Positions 26,065 through 35,616 are shown, counted from the stretch's first letter. The stretch: DNA of 64,000 nucleotides from Selenomonas ruminantium subsp. ruminantium ATCC 12561 (GCF_000424065.1 NZ_AUJE01000006.1:62001-126000), one strand, 5' to 3'. Made by a program: numbers and translations. Notes: a model not told the origin generated them from the sequence alone.

Positions 26065-26538
26065 ATGATTATCGGCAGTATGGATACATTAGATGAAAAT
26101 CATGTAGATTATCCGGCGATTATCAAGAAAGCGCTTGACTTTTTGCGAAGCAATGATTTTACGCAGATGGAGGATGGGAAGTACCCCATTGAAGGCGATA
26201 AATGTTTTGCCAATGTGCAGCGTTATCTTACTCGTCCGGAGGAAGACTGCAAACCGGAAACCCATTGTAAATATGTAGACATTCAGTTTATGGCTGAAGG
26301 TGAGGAGTTTATGGGATGGTGCCCATTAAGCCCTGACCTTGAGGAATGTGCTCCCTATGATGCTGAGCGTGATGTGACGTTTTATAAGGCCCTGGTTCCC
26401 GATAGCAGCATTGTGCTGTCGCCGGGGTGTTTTGCCGTGCTTTATCCTGAGGACGTTCACCGTCCGCAGGCGGCAGTAAATGGTGTGTCCGGCAAGGTGA
26501 CGAAGGTTGTCGTTAAGGTGGCCGTTGACAGTTTGTGA
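26065..26538 (+). CDS. YhcH/YjgK/YiaL family protein
   Basis: The 157-residue cupin-like protein matches the YhcH/YjgK/YiaL family: ANVQRYLTRPEED, HCKYVDIQFMAEGEEF and the metal-site region VLYPEDVHRPQAAV near residues 129-142. Family members are linked to sialic acid or other sugar catabolism (YhcH/NanQ acts as an anomerase), but no sialic acid genes are nearby here. It stands alone between a divergent regulator and its own terminator, so its substrate is unknown. Confidence 0.85.
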   Translation: MIIGSMDTLDENHVDYPAIIKKALDFLRSNDFTQMEDGKYPIEGDKCFANVQRYLTRPEEDCKPETHCKYVDIQFMAEGEEFMGWCPLSPDLEECAPYDAERDVTFYKALVPDSSIVLSPGCFAVLYPEDVHRPQAAVNGVSGKVTKVVVKVAVDSL

Positions 26539-26541
26539 TAT

Positions 26542-26582
26542 ACAGGCATAGAGACCCTGATGGTATGGGTCTCTATGCCTGT
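26542..26582 (+). terminator. Terminator after the YhcH-family gene
   Basis: ACAGGCATAGAGACCC (26542-26557) pairs perfectly with GGGTCTCTATGCCTGT (26567-26582), followed by a short TTGTCT. It separates this gene from purL. Confidence 0.7.
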
Positions 26583-26637
26583 TTGTCTATATAGCTTTAT
26601 GTACTTATTATTTAGTGTCTGGAGGAAAAGAGAATTC

Positions 26638-29600
26638 ATGACTGTAAGAAGAATTTTCGTGGAAAAGCGACAGGGGTATTTTGATATTCCCGCTCAGCAG
26701 CTGTGTGATGACCTTAAGGAGACATTTCGCCTGGACGAATTGAAAGCCGTCCGCATTATCCGGCGTTATGACATTGAGGGGCTTAGCGATGAGGAATATG
26801 CTGCGGTGAAGAATGTCGTTTTCTCCGAACCGCCGGTAGATGTTGTCTATGAGGAAAAGCTGCCCAAATTCACCAATTCCCGGGTTTTTGCTGTGGAATT
26901 CTTGCCGGGGCAGTATGATCAGACAGCGGATTCAGCTGCGCAGTGCGTGCAGCTGATCACGCAGAAGGAGCGTCCGGAAATCCGCGCAGCCAAGGTCATT
27001 GTCATTGTGGGCAATATTGATATGGAGACCTTTGAGAAAATCAAGGCTTATTGCATCAATAAGGTGGAAAGCCGGGAAGCAAGTCTCGCCAAACCGGAAA
27101 CACTGGTCAGTGAATATGAAGAACCTGCTGATGTTGAAGTGCTGGAAACCTTCAACAGCTTGGATGCTGAATCTTTGCAGGATTTTTGGCAGTCCCATGG
27201 TTTTGCGATGAGCCTTGCGGATATGGCTTTTTGCCAGATCTATTTCCGGGATACGGAAAAGCGTCCTCCAACCATTACGGAATTAAGAGTTATTGACACG
27301 TATTGGTCTGATCATTGCCGTCATACAACGTTCACTACAGCAGTGGATGAGGTAAGTATTGAAGATGGCTATTATAAGCCCAGCATAGCTAAGGCTTATG
27401 ATAAATACCTGCAGGACCGGGAAAAACTCTATGCCGGAGAAAATCGTGATGTTACGCTGATGGATATTGCCGTTATCGGCATGAAGGCCCTGCGCAAGGA
27501 AGGCAAACTGGACGATCTGGATAAGTCTGAAGAAATCAATGCTTGCAGTATTGTGGTCGAGGCGGATATCAATGGTAAGCCTGAGGAATGGCTGGTGATG
27601 TTCAAGAATGAGACGCACAATCACCCCACGGAAATTGAGCCTTTTGGCGGGGCAGCTACCTGTCTGGGCGGCGCTATCCGTGACCCGCTGTCTGGCCGTT
27701 CCTATGTCTATCAGGCTATGCGCGTGACTGGTGCGGCTGACCCGCGCCGCCTGTTGAAGGATACCCTGCCGGGAAAACTGCCGCAGAAGAAGATTACCCT
27801 GGGGGCTGCAGCAGGTTACAGCTCTTACGGCAACCAGATTGGTCTTGCTACAGGGCAGGTACGGGAAGTATACCATGAAGGTTACATGGCAAAGCGCATG
27901 GAAATCGGTGCGGTTATCGCGGCTGCACCCAAGGAAAATGTGGTGCGTGAGGTTCCTGCCGCTGGCGATATTGTGGTATTGGTCGGCGGCCGTACGGGTC
28001 GTGATGGCTGCGGCGGTGCAACGGGCTCTTCCAAGGAACATACGGAAGAATCTTTGACTTCCTGCGGTGCTGAAGTACAGAAGGGCAATCCGCCTACGGA
28101 GCGCAAGATTCAGCGGCTGTTCCGCAATCCTGTGGTCAGCCGTATGATCAAGCGGTGCAATGACTTTGGTGCTGGCGGTGTAGCGGTAGCTATCGGGGAA
28201 TTGGCTCCGGGGCTTACCATCAATCTGGATGCAGTAAAGAAGAAGTACAAGGGACTTGATGGTACGGAACTGGCTATCTCCGAATCGCAGGAACGTATGG
28301 CCGTGGTTATCCGTCCTGAGCATTTGGAAAAATTTGCCAGACTGGCTGGTGAAGAAAATCTTGAGGCAACCAAGGTGGCTGTTATTACCGCAGAACCGCG
28401 TCTTATTATGAAGTGGCGGGGCAAGGCGATTGTGCAGATGAACCGGAAATTCCTGGATACCAATGGTGTACGTCAGCATGTAAAGGCAAAGATAACCTGC
28501 CCCGATGAATACAGCCGTTATCTGCGGCAGATGCCTGCTGCTATTGGTGTAGAGAAGAAGAGCTTGGAGCAAAGCTGGCTGGCCAATCTCAAGGATTTGA
28601 ATGTTTGCAGCCAAAAGGGGCTGGCGGAGCGTTTTGACTCGACTATTGGCGGCAATACGGTTTTGATGCCTTTCGGTGGCCGTCGTCAGCTGACACCGGC
28701 GGAGGGCATGGTTGCCAAACTGCCCGTGGAAGGTGCAGAAACCACGACGGCAACGGCAATGACCTTTGGCCTGAATCCGGCGCTGACGGAATGGAGCCCG
28801 TTCCATGGTGCACTCTATGCCGTGGTGGAAGCTGCGGCCAAGATGGTAGCCTTAGGCGGCCGAGCAGATAAGATTCGCCTGACCTTCCAGGAATATTTCG
28901 AGAGTCTGGGCAAGGATGAAGAAAAATGGGGCAAGCCTTTTGCCGCACTCTTGGGGGCGCTTTGGGCACAGCATGAACTGGAAATTCCAGCCATTGGCGG
29001 CAAGGATTCCATGTCAGGAACTTTTGAGGATATTCATGTGCCGCCAACGCTGGCAGCCTTTGCGGTTACGACGATGAAAGCCGCAGATGCCGTTTCCCCG
29101 GAATTCAAATATCCCGGCAACAAGGTCTATTTGGTACCGGCTGTTAAGGACGAACAGGATTTGCCTGATTTTGCCAAGCTGCGGAAAAACTGGTCTTTGG
29201 TTACGGATTTGATCGAGAAACATCGTGTATTTGCTGCACAGAGTATCGGTGTGGGCGGTATCGCGGCGGCAGTATCCAAGATGGTTCTGGGAAATGGCGT
29301 TGGCTTTAAGTTCACGCAGCCCATGAAAAAGGAACAGCTCTTTGTTCCCGACTATGGTGCTTTGCTACTGGAGGTTGCTGAGTCTGAGAAATTGGATGAA
29401 CTGCTGAAGAGTGCTGGCTGCCATTTGCTTGGTGAAACCACTGCTGGCCCTAGCGTAGTCTGCGATGAAACGGTTATCATGCTGGCCGATATTGAAACGG
29501 CATATACCCAGCCTTTGGAGAAGATTTTCCCCACGCAGGTGAAACAGTACAGCAAAGACCGGGCCATTGATATGACCTATAAGCAGGGCAATGTGATCAA

Positions 29601-30417
29601 GAATCAGATAAAAATTGCCAGACCCAAGGTGTTTATTCCGGTATTCCCGGGAACGAACTGTGAATACGATTCTGCACGTGCCTGGCAGCGGGCTGGTGCA
29701 GAGGCGGAAACATTGGTAGTCCGAAATCTTACGCCGAGCGCCGTTGAAGAATCGGTGGAAGCCATTGTCAAGGGCATCAAGAAAGCCAATATCATCATGC
29801 TGCCGGGGGGGTTCAGCGGCGGCGATGAACCGGACGGTTCCGGCAAGTTTATTGCGGCTATGTTCCGCAACCCACGCATCAAGGAGGAAGTGCATAAACT
29901 GCTCTTTAAACGGGATGGTTTGATGCTCGGTATCTGCAACGGATTCCAGGCTTTAATCAAACTGGGACTTGTTCCATACGGAGAAATTCGTGATTTGGTA
30001 GACAGTTCGCCAACTTTGACGTATAATAACATAGGTAGGCATGTTTCCTGCATGGTCAAGACCAAAGTGGTATCCAATCAGTCGCCCTGGTTCAACAACG
30101 TAGAGGTAGGCGATATTCATACCATTGCGGTTTCCCATGGTGAGGGACGTTTCGTGGCGGACAAGGAAATCCTTGCCCGGATGCGGGTGCGTGGTCAGAT
30201 TGCTACGCAGTATGTGGATGACAACGAGAACCCGTCCCTGTATATTCCCTTTAATCCCAACGGTTCGGTGAGCGCGGTTGAGGGCATTACGAGTCCGGAT
30301 GGTCGTGTACTCGGCAAGATGGGCCATTCGGAGCGCATCGGCAAAAATGTTGCCTGCAACGTGCCGGGCGAAAAAGACCAGCAGTTATTTGAAGCTGGCG
30401 TAGCTTATTACAGTTGA
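26638..30417 (+). CDS. purL: Phosphoribosylformylglycinamidine synthase (single chain)
   Basis: PurL makes FGAM from FGAR, glutamine and ATP in purine synthesis. The start at 26638, with GGAGGAAAAGAG upstream, gives 1259 residues, the length of single-chain FGAM synthases. The N-terminal part is PurS-like. The synthetase core has YWSDHCRHTTF, FKNETHNHPTEIEPFGGAATC and a second half with SFHG-like and GGKDSMSG segments. The C-terminal glutaminase has FPGTNCEYDSARAW, LPGGFSGGDE and the nucleophile Cys near residue 1100 in GICNGFQ. It stands apart from other pur genes. Confidence 0.96.
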   Translation: MTVRRIFVEKRQGYFDIPAQQLCDDLKETFRLDELKAVRIIRRYDIEGLSDEEYAAVKNVVFSEPPVDVVYEEKLPKFTNSRVFAVEFLPGQYDQTADSAAQCVQLITQKERPEIRAAKVIVIVGNIDMETFEKIKAYCINKVESREASLAKPETLVSEYEEPADVEVLETFNSLDAESLQDFWQSHGFAMSLADMAFCQIYFRDTEKRPPTITELRVIDTYWSDHCRHTTFTTAVDEVSIEDGYYKPSIAKAYDKYLQDREKLYAGENRDVTLMDIAVIGMKALRKEGKLDDLDKSEEINACSIVVEADINGKPEEWLVMFKNETHNHPTEIEPFGGAATCLGGAIRDPLSGRSYVYQAMRVTGAADPRRLLKDTLPGKLPQKKITLGAAAGYSSYGNQIGLATGQVREVYHEGYMAKRMEIGAVIAAAPKENVVREVPAAGDIVVLVGGRTGRDGCGGATGSSKEHTEESLTSCGAEVQKGNPPTERKIQRLFRNPVVSRMIKRCNDFGAGGVAVAIGELAPGLTINLDAVKKKYKGLDGTELAISESQERMAVVIRPEHLEKFARLAGEENLEATKVAVITAEPRLIMKWRGKAIVQMNRKFLDTNGVRQHVKAKITCPDEYSRYLRQMPAAIGVEKKSLEQSWLANLKDLNVCSQKGLAERFDSTIGGNTVLMPFGGRRQLTPAEGMVAKLPVEGAETTTATAMTFGLNPALTEWSPFHGALYAVVEAAAKMVALGGRADKIRLTFQEYFESLGKDEEKWGKPFAALLGALWAQHELEIPAIGGKDSMSGTFEDIHVPPTLAAFAVTTMKAADAVSPEFKYPGNKVYLVPAVKDEQDLPDFAKLRKNWSLVTDLIEKHRVFAAQSIGVGGIAAAVSKMVLGNGVGFKFTQPMKKEQLFVPDYGALLLEVAESEKLDELLKSAGCHLLGETTAGPSVVCDETVIMLADIETAYTQPLEKIFPTQVKQYSKDRAIDMTYKQGNVIKNQIKIARPKVFIPVFPGTNCEYDSARAWQRAGAEAETLVVRNLTPSAVEESVEAIVKGIKKANIIMLPGGFSGGDEPDGSGKFIAAMFRNPRIKEEVHKLLFKRDGLMLGICNGFQALIKLGLVPYGEIRDLVDSSPTLTYNNIGRHVSCMVKTKVVSNQSPWFNNVEVGDIHTIAVSHGEGRFVADKEILARMRVRGQIATQYVDDNENPSLYIPFNPNGSVSAVEGITSPDGRVLGKMGHSERIGKNVACNVPGEKDQQLFEAGVAYYS

Positions 30418-30437
30418 TTATTAAATAAATAACAGGT

Positions 30438-30468
30438 ATGCGGTCGGTCTATTTATAGCTGACCGCAT
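30438..30468 (+). terminator. Hairpin between purL and dhaM-like gene
   Basis: ATGCGGTCGG (30438-30447) pairs with CTGACCGCAT (30459-30468), and flanking AGGT/ACCT extend the stem with a bulge. No T run follows, so it may be a weak terminator or a processing site. Confidence 0.4.
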
Positions 30469-30495
30469 TTACCTATTGAATAGGAGGTATTCATT

Positions 30496-30879
30496 TTGGT
30501 AGGGATTGTTGTGGTATCCCATAATGCCAAATTAGCAGAGGGCATTAAAGAAATGGCTGAGATGATGGCGCATGGCGTGCAGATTGCCGTGGCAGGAGGC
30601 CTGGATGGCGGCATCATGGGTACAAGTTATGAGAAAATCAGTGAAGCCGTGGAATTCGTCTGTGGCCGTGATGGGGCTGTCGTGATTATGGACATGGGCA
30701 GCGCGATTATGACGACGGAGCTCGTGTTGGAAAATCTCAAAGATGATGCTGTGCGCATGGCGGACTGCCCGCTTTTGGAAGGTACCATGCGGGCGGCTGT
30801 AGTAGCGGCCAATGGCGGCAGTTTGGAAGAAGTGGTCGAGGCTGCGGAATCGACCTGCGGTCAGAAGAAGTTAGCGTGA
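30496..30879 (+). CDS. dhaM: DhaM-like PTS EIIA phosphotransfer protein
   Basis: The 127-residue protein matches the EIIA-mannose-like domain of DhaM: VVVSHNAKLAEG supplies the phosphorylated His near residue 9, GGLDGG follows, and VVIMDMGSAIMTTELV is typical of DhaM. It would pass phosphate from HPr to dihydroxyacetone kinase DhaL. No dhaK or dhaL is adjacent, so its partner is elsewhere or the protein has another regulatory role. TTG 30496 is the start; AGGAGG lies 8 bases upstream. Confidence 0.85.
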   Translation: MVGIVVVSHNAKLAEGIKEMAEMMAHGVQIAVAGGLDGGIMGTSYEKISEAVEFVCGRDGAVVIMDMGSAIMTTELVLENLKDDAVRMADCPLLEGTMRAAVVAANGGSLEEVVEAAESTCGQKKLA

Positions 30880-30954
30880 CTTAGTTACGGCCAAGTATTG
30901 ACAGGTCATCTATAATATTTAATAGAAAGCCATTTTCAATAGGAGGCTGGTATT

Positions 30955-31857
30955 ATTCTGTTCAAAACGTTAACCAAAGAGGACAAAAATTTATTAGATA
31001 AGTATTATCGCGGCGGTTATTATGAAAACTCTCATTTTAACTTTACGAATCTCTTCATGTGGCGCAAGCCCTATCATGTGCAGATTTGTGAAGAAGAGGG
31101 CGTACTTTACCTGACCTGTGAATGGGATGGTGTATTGCAGGCACTGCAGCCGGTCTGTCCGCAGGAGAAGTGGAATGAGGCGGTAGAGAAGCTGCGTGCA
31201 TATTTTGCGCAACAGGAAAAAACGCTGCTGTTCACCGGTGTGGAGAAGAATTTTGCCGATTTTTTGGCAGAAGCGTATGCCGGACAGTTTGCAATTGAGT
31301 CTGACCGGGATAATTATGATTATGTGTATTTGGCAGATAAGCTGATAACCCTTGCCGGACGCAAGCTGCATTCCAAGAAAAATCATTTGAATGCCTTTCG
31401 CAAGTTGTATCCGGAAGCGGAATATATGCAGATAACGCCGGAAATCCTGCCTGCCTGCCGCGCTGAGCTGGAAAAATGGTATGCCTCGCATATCGAAGCC
31501 ATGCCGGATTCGCAGTTTATTCCCTGGGAACGGGATGCAATCTTGGAGCTTTTTGCGGATTGGGATTATTTCCAGCTCAAGGGTGGGGCTATCTGCTTAG
31601 ATGGCCGTATCATTGCCTTTACCTTCGGTGAACAGCTCAACAGCGATTCTGTGGTAGTACATGTAGAAAAAGCTGACCCCAATATCCGGGGCGCATATCC
31701 GGCCATCAATCAGGGCTTTATTGAGCATGAATGGAGCGGCATGACCTATATCAACCGCGAGGAGGATATGGGGGAGGAAGGGCTGCGGAAGGCCAAGGAA
31801 TCTTACAAGCCGGAGAAGATGATTGAAAAGTATAATGCGAAACTAATCGCAGGTTAA
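30955..31857 (+). CDS. DUF2156 (phosphatidylglycerol lysyltransferase C-terminal-like) protein
   Basis: The protein resembles the DUF2156 GNAT-like family: an opening FKTLTKEDK and NSHFNFTNLFMWRKPYH, KKNHLNAFRKLYPE, and a C-terminal YINREEDMGEEGLRKAKESYKP. The frame runs upstream of the first ATG (31057) without stops and carries clear family sequence, so the true start is earlier. AGGAGG at 30941-30946 lies 8 bases before ATT 30955 and 11 before CTG 30958; no ATG, GTG or TTG suits. I therefore choose the ATT, giving 300 residues. Function is unknown, possibly aminoacyl-tRNA-dependent transfer. Confidence 0.75.
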   Translation: MLFKTLTKEDKNLLDKYYRGGYYENSHFNFTNLFMWRKPYHVQICEEEGVLYLTCEWDGVLQALQPVCPQEKWNEAVEKLRAYFAQQEKTLLFTGVEKNFADFLAEAYAGQFAIESDRDNYDYVYLADKLITLAGRKLHSKKNHLNAFRKLYPEAEYMQITPEILPACRAELEKWYASHIEAMPDSQFIPWERDAILELFADWDYFQLKGGAICLDGRIIAFTFGEQLNSDSVVVHVEKADPNIRGAYPAINQGFIEHEWSGMTYINREEDMGEEGLRKAKESYKPEKMIEKYNAKLIAG

Positions 31858-31880
31858 TGGACCAGAGGTGAACAGTTCTT

Positions 31881-32879
31881 TTGCAGCAGGCATTAGAGAA
31901 AAAAATTATTTTTCAGGACAATCATGAAGCCTTCGCTCTTTTGGGCGAAGGCGATGAGTTTTTACAGGTGTTTCGCAGTGAATTCGACTGCCAGTTTATC
32001 AGCCGGGGCACGCAGATGGAAATCTTGGGCGAAGGTGCGCAGGTAGAGATGGCAGCCAAGGTGCTGGAGGAACTTTTGTACCTGCATCGTCAGGGCACGA
32101 CCATCACCATGCATGAGGTGCGCTATGGTATTGGTCTTGTAAAGGGCGGCAAAGGGGAAGCCTTGCATACCCTGTTTGGCGATACGATTCTCGTCACGGC
32201 GCGGGGACGTCATGTGCGTCCCAAGACCTTGGGGCAGCGGCGTTATTTGGACACGATTCGTCATAATTCCATTACCTTCGGCATTGGTCCTGCCGGTACC
32301 GGCAAGACGTATTTGGCTGTGGTGATGGCGGTAGCTGCACTTAGAAATCGTGAAGTGCGCAAGATTATCCTGACGCGTCCAGCGGTGGAAGCCGGAGAAC
32401 GATTGGGCTTTTTGCCCGGTGATCTGCAGGATAAGGTTGACCCCTACCTGCGGCCCCTCTATGATGCCCTGCAGGATATCTTGGGTCAGGATACCTATAC
32501 CAAATTCATGGCCAAGGGCTTTATCGAGATTGCGCCGCTGGCGTACATGCGTGGGCGGACGTTGGAAGATGCCTTTATTATTTTGGACGAAGCACAGAAT
32601 ACCACGGACAAGCAGATGAAGATGTTTTTGACCCGTCTGGGCTTTGGTTCGCGTATGGTCGTAACCGGCGATTTGGGGCAGGTGGATTTGCCCCGCGGCG
32701 TGACCTCAGGTCTTAGGGAAGCGGCCAAGGTGCTGGAAGATGTCAAAGGTGTGGGGATTGTGCGTCTGGCACCGCTGGACGTAATTCGTCATGAAGTAGT
32801 CACCCGGATTGTCGAGGCTTATGGTGCTTACGAGGAAAAGCGCAAAGCCGAAAAAGAGAAAGCGAAGCAGGAAAAGTAA
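31881..32879 (+). CDS. phoH: PhoH-like ATPase
   Basis: The 332-residue protein has a KH-like N-terminal domain and a PhoH P-loop domain: GPAGTGKTYLAVV near residue 135, LTRPAVEAGERLGFLPGD, FIILDEAQNTT as Walker B, and TGDLGQVDLPRG. PhoH proteins of this type sit beside ybeY in Firmicutes and are linked to RNA metabolism. Start TTG 31881 follows GAGGTG. The stop is one base before ybeY. Confidence 0.92.
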   Translation: MQQALEKKIIFQDNHEAFALLGEGDEFLQVFRSEFDCQFISRGTQMEILGEGAQVEMAAKVLEELLYLHRQGTTITMHEVRYGIGLVKGGKGEALHTLFGDTILVTARGRHVRPKTLGQRRYLDTIRHNSITFGIGPAGTGKTYLAVVMAVAALRNREVRKIILTRPAVEAGERLGFLPGDLQDKVDPYLRPLYDALQDILGQDTYTKFMAKGFIEIAPLAYMRGRTLEDAFIILDEAQNTTDKQMKMFLTRLGFGSRMVVTGDLGQVDLPRGVTSGLREAAKVLEDVKGVGIVRLAPLDVIRHEVVTRIVEAYGAYEEKRKAEKEKAKQEK

Positions 32880-32880
32880 C

Positions 32881-33345
32881 ATGGAAATCATCATCAGCAA
32901 TGAACCTGAGGAGCTCACCGTTCCGCAGGAATATATCGAGAATATCCGCACGGCCATTGAAACGGTGGGGCGGCTTTATGGCGTAGAGGACAGCGAAGTC
33001 AGCGTGACGCTCACCGATAATGAGCACATTCATGTGATTAACCGTGAGTACCGCGGCGTTGACCGCCCTACAGATGTCATCTCCTTTGCTTTCAACGAAA
33101 GTGAGGAGCCGGAAGTCGTGGGCGGAAGTTCCGTCAATATGCTTGGGGATTTGATTATCTCCCTGGAGCGGGCGGAAGAACAGGCTGCCGATTATGGTCA
33201 TAGTGTACGCCGGGAAGTGGCGTTCCTGACGGTTCATGGCATGCTGCACCTTTTGGGCTATGACCATATGGAAGACGAAGAACGGGAAGAAATGGAAGCG
33301 GAACAGCGTTTCGTCATGGATAAATTAGGCATTAGCAGAGATTGA
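32881..33345 (+). CDS. ybeY: Endoribonuclease YbeY (16S rRNA maturation)
   Basis: YbeY is a zinc-dependent RNase needed for 16S rRNA 3' processing and ribosome quality control. The 154-residue protein has NREYRGVDRPTDVISFAF and the metal-binding HGMLHLLGYDH motif near residues 120-130. ATG 32881 is taken as the start; upstream codons overlap phoH. The gene overlaps the era leader by a few bases, in the conserved phoH-ybeY-era order. Confidence 0.95.
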   Translation: MEIIISNEPEELTVPQEYIENIRTAIETVGRLYGVEDSEVSVTLTDNEHIHVINREYRGVDRPTDVISFAFNESEEPEVVGGSSVNMLGDLIISLERAEEQAADYGHSVRREVAFLTVHGMLHLLGYDHMEDEEREEMEAEQRFVMDKLGISRD

Positions 33346-33359
33346 GGAAAGAGGCATAT

Positions 33360-34259
33360 ATGGAGCAGAAGATGAAATCCGGCTTTATCGCCGTTATTGG
33401 CAGACCGAATGTGGGAAAGTCCACGCTTATAAACACCCTGATTGGGCAGAAAATCGCCATCATGAGCGATAAGCCGCAGACGACCAGAAACCGTATCCTG
33501 TGCATTCTGACTCAGCCGGATGCTCAGATTGTCTTTTTGGACACGCCGGGCATTCATAAGCCCAAGCATAAACTCGGTGAGTATATGGTCAAGGCTGCCG
33601 AAGGCACCCTGCGGGAAGTGGACGCTATCTTCTTTGTGGTCGATGCTACGGAAAAGATGGGGCCGGGGGAACATTATATTTTAGAGCGCCTGCAGGCAAC
33701 GAAACGGCCGGTAATTCTCGTCGTCAATAAGCTGGATCTGATTGAACGGGAGCAGGCCCTGCCCATCATCTCGAACTATACTTCCAAGTATGAGTTCGCC
33801 GGGGTGGTGCCCATTTCGGCTAAAGAAGAAATGAATCTGGACAGCCTGCTGACCGAAGCGAAAAAATATCTGCCGGAAGGGCCGCAGTATTATCCGGAGG
33901 ATATGGTCACTGACCAGCCGGAACGTTTGATTGTGGCTGAACTTATCCGCGAAAAGGCCCTGCAGCTCACGCGTGATGAGATTCCGCACGCCATTGCCGT
34001 GGATGTGGATGAAATGACCACCCGTCCCAATGATGATGTCTATATCCGCGCGACCATCTATGTGGAACGCGATTCGCAGAAGGGCATTGTCATTGGTGCC
34101 AAGGGGGCTATGCTCAAGGAAATCGGCGCACTGGCCCGCACGGATATTCAGAATCTCTTAGGCTCCAAGGTATTCCTTGACCTTTGGGTTAAGGTCAAGA
34201 AGGATTGGCGTGACCGTGACGGTATCCTGCGCAATTTCGGCTTTGGTGATGAGCGATGA
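33360..34259 (+). CDS. era: GTPase Era
   Basis: Era binds 16S rRNA and the 30S subunit to help assembly. The 299-residue protein has G1 GRPNVGKST, G2 region SDKPQTTR, G3 DTPGIHKPKH, G4 NKLD and a C-terminal KH domain with GAKGAMLKEIG. ATG 33360, with GAGGAAAGAGG upstream, is preferred over TTG 33342. Its last codon overlaps the ATG of the DUF502 gene, so the two are coupled. Confidence 0.96.
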   Translation: MEQKMKSGFIAVIGRPNVGKSTLINTLIGQKIAIMSDKPQTTRNRILCILTQPDAQIVFLDTPGIHKPKHKLGEYMVKAAEGTLREVDAIFFVVDATEKMGPGEHYILERLQATKRPVILVVNKLDLIEREQALPIISNYTSKYEFAGVVPISAKEEMNLDSLLTEAKKYLPEGPQYYPEDMVTDQPERLIVAELIREKALQLTRDEIPHAIAVDVDEMTTRPNDDVYIRATIYVERDSQKGIVIGAKGAMLKEIGALARTDIQNLLGSKVFLDLWVKVKKDWRDRDGILRNFGFGDER

Positions 34260-34867
34260 AGGAAAGCTTTTCCAAGCGCTTTTCACGCCGTTTTATCAAC
34301 GGCCTGATTATTCTGGTGCCGCTGGCCATTACCATTTTTGTGGTGTTGGAGACGCTGCACTTTACCGAAGGGATTCTAGGCAAGCATCTGCCTTTTTATT
34401 TTCCCGGCATGGGGATTATCACCGTGTTACTGGTGATTTATCTGACGGGCTGGGCGTCCACCTATTGGGCAGCCCGCCGTCTGATTCATATTGGGGAGAC
34501 ACTGCTGGGCAAGATCCCGGTAATCAAGTTTATCTATAACAGCGTCAAGCACTTGTCCACGGCGGTATTTGAATCCAACAATATGTTTGACCATGTGGTG
34601 CTCGTGCCTTTTCATCAGTCACAGGCTTTGGGATTCATCATGGCGGATGTGCCTCAGACCTTGAAGGATAAGCTCGGTGATGATTACGTCTGTGTCTTTG
34701 TGCCCTGGAGTCTCAACATGACTTCAGGGACAAATCTATTTGTCAAAAAAAGCGATGTGACCTATTTGGATATCAGCAGTGAATCGGCCCTGCAGTACAT
34801 GCTGACGGCAGGTGCTGTTATGCCTAAGCGCATCAGCGATACGCCGAAAGAAGAGGAGAAGAAGTAA
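34256..34867 (+). CDS. DUF502 family membrane protein
   Basis: The 203-residue protein fits DUF502: two N-terminal membrane helices (about residues 14-34 and 50-70), GKIPVIKFIYNSVKHL, and a soluble domain ending with VTYLDISSESALQYMLTAGA. Function of the family is not established. It overlaps era by 4 bases and the start codon of recO by 1 base, so it is part of the same transcript. Confidence 0.85.
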   Translation: MKESFSKRFSRRFINGLIILVPLAITIFVVLETLHFTEGILGKHLPFYFPGMGIITVLLVIYLTGWASTYWAARRLIHIGETLLGKIPVIKFIYNSVKHLSTAVFESNNMFDHVVLVPFHQSQALGFIMADVPQTLKDKLGDDYVCVFVPWSLNMTSGTNLFVKKSDVTYLDISSESALQYMLTAGAVMPKRISDTPKEEEKK

Positions 34868-35595
34868 TGGCCAGTTATCAGACTGCCGCTGTTGTGCTCG
34901 GTTCCAAAAACTGGGGCGAAGCGGATAAGATGATGACCCTCTTTACCTATGACCGCGGCCTTGTAGAGGCCGCGGCTTTTGGCTGCCGCCGTCCGCGAAG
35001 TCCCTTGGCGGCTGGCATGCAGATGTTTTCAAGCATTGAGGTGCAGCTCTCCGAGGGTAAACGGGTGGATACGGTACGCCAGTGCACACTAAAGAAGCAC
35101 TATAAAAAGCTTACCGAGGATTTGGAGGTCATGGCCTATGGCAGTTTTGTGGCCGAATTTTTGCGGGAGTTTTTACCCTTAGGGCAGCCTGAGCCGCAGA
35201 TGTTTGCCCGCCTGCTCTATATCCTCGATTCCTTTGAAGTGCGCAATCCCCGCGTTACGGCCCTTATGGCGGTGATTCAGTTGCTCGAATTTACCGGCAT
35301 GCAGCTCCATTTCGAGCATTGTCTGCATTGTGGGGCACCTGTGGACGGGGAGGCTTATTTAAGCTTTAATGCAGGCGGGGTTCTCTGCGCTGATTGCCGT
35401 GAACCAGGTGCAGAGCTTTTGCCGGATAGCTTGCGCAGGTTCATTCTTGAATTGCGGGATTATGACTGGGAAAATCCTCCGGAACTCAGGATAACAGGTG
35501 CGCAGCTGATGCAGGCGGAAAATCTTTTTTTGACGTATTTGCAGAATTTGTTGGGGAAGCCCTTGAAATCGCTGGCTTTTATTCAACAGTTGTAG
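34867..35595 (+). CDS. recO: DNA repair protein RecO
   Basis: RecO helps load RecA at gaps with RecF and RecR. The 242-residue protein has an N-terminal OB-fold (YQTAAVVLGSKNWGEADKMMTLFT) and a helical domain with four zinc-ligand cysteines in HCLHCG and CADCR near residues 157-178. It is the last gene of the phoH-recO run. The regulator gene for fructan use starts 22 bases later with its own RBS. Confidence 0.94.
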   Translation: MASYQTAAVVLGSKNWGEADKMMTLFTYDRGLVEAAAFGCRRPRSPLAAGMQMFSSIEVQLSEGKRVDTVRQCTLKKHYKKLTEDLEVMAYGSFVAEFLREFLPLGQPEPQMFARLLYILDSFEVRNPRVTALMAVIQLLEFTGMQLHFEHCLHCGAPVDGEAYLSFNAGGVLCADCREPGAELLPDSLRRFILELRDYDWENPPELRITGAQLMQAENLFLTYLQNLLGKPLKSLAFIQQL

Positions 35596-35616
35596 GTTTA
35601 TCAGGAGGTGTGACTT

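Noticed and set aside
27283-28806. A 507-codon open frame on the minus strand
   Set aside because: It lies fully antisense to purL, has no family motifs and no RBS, and results from codon bias in purL.
29805-29811. Seven-G run in purL as a phase-variation site
   Set aside because: It lies in a GC-rich essential-type gene where such a run is expected by chance and switching would be harmful.
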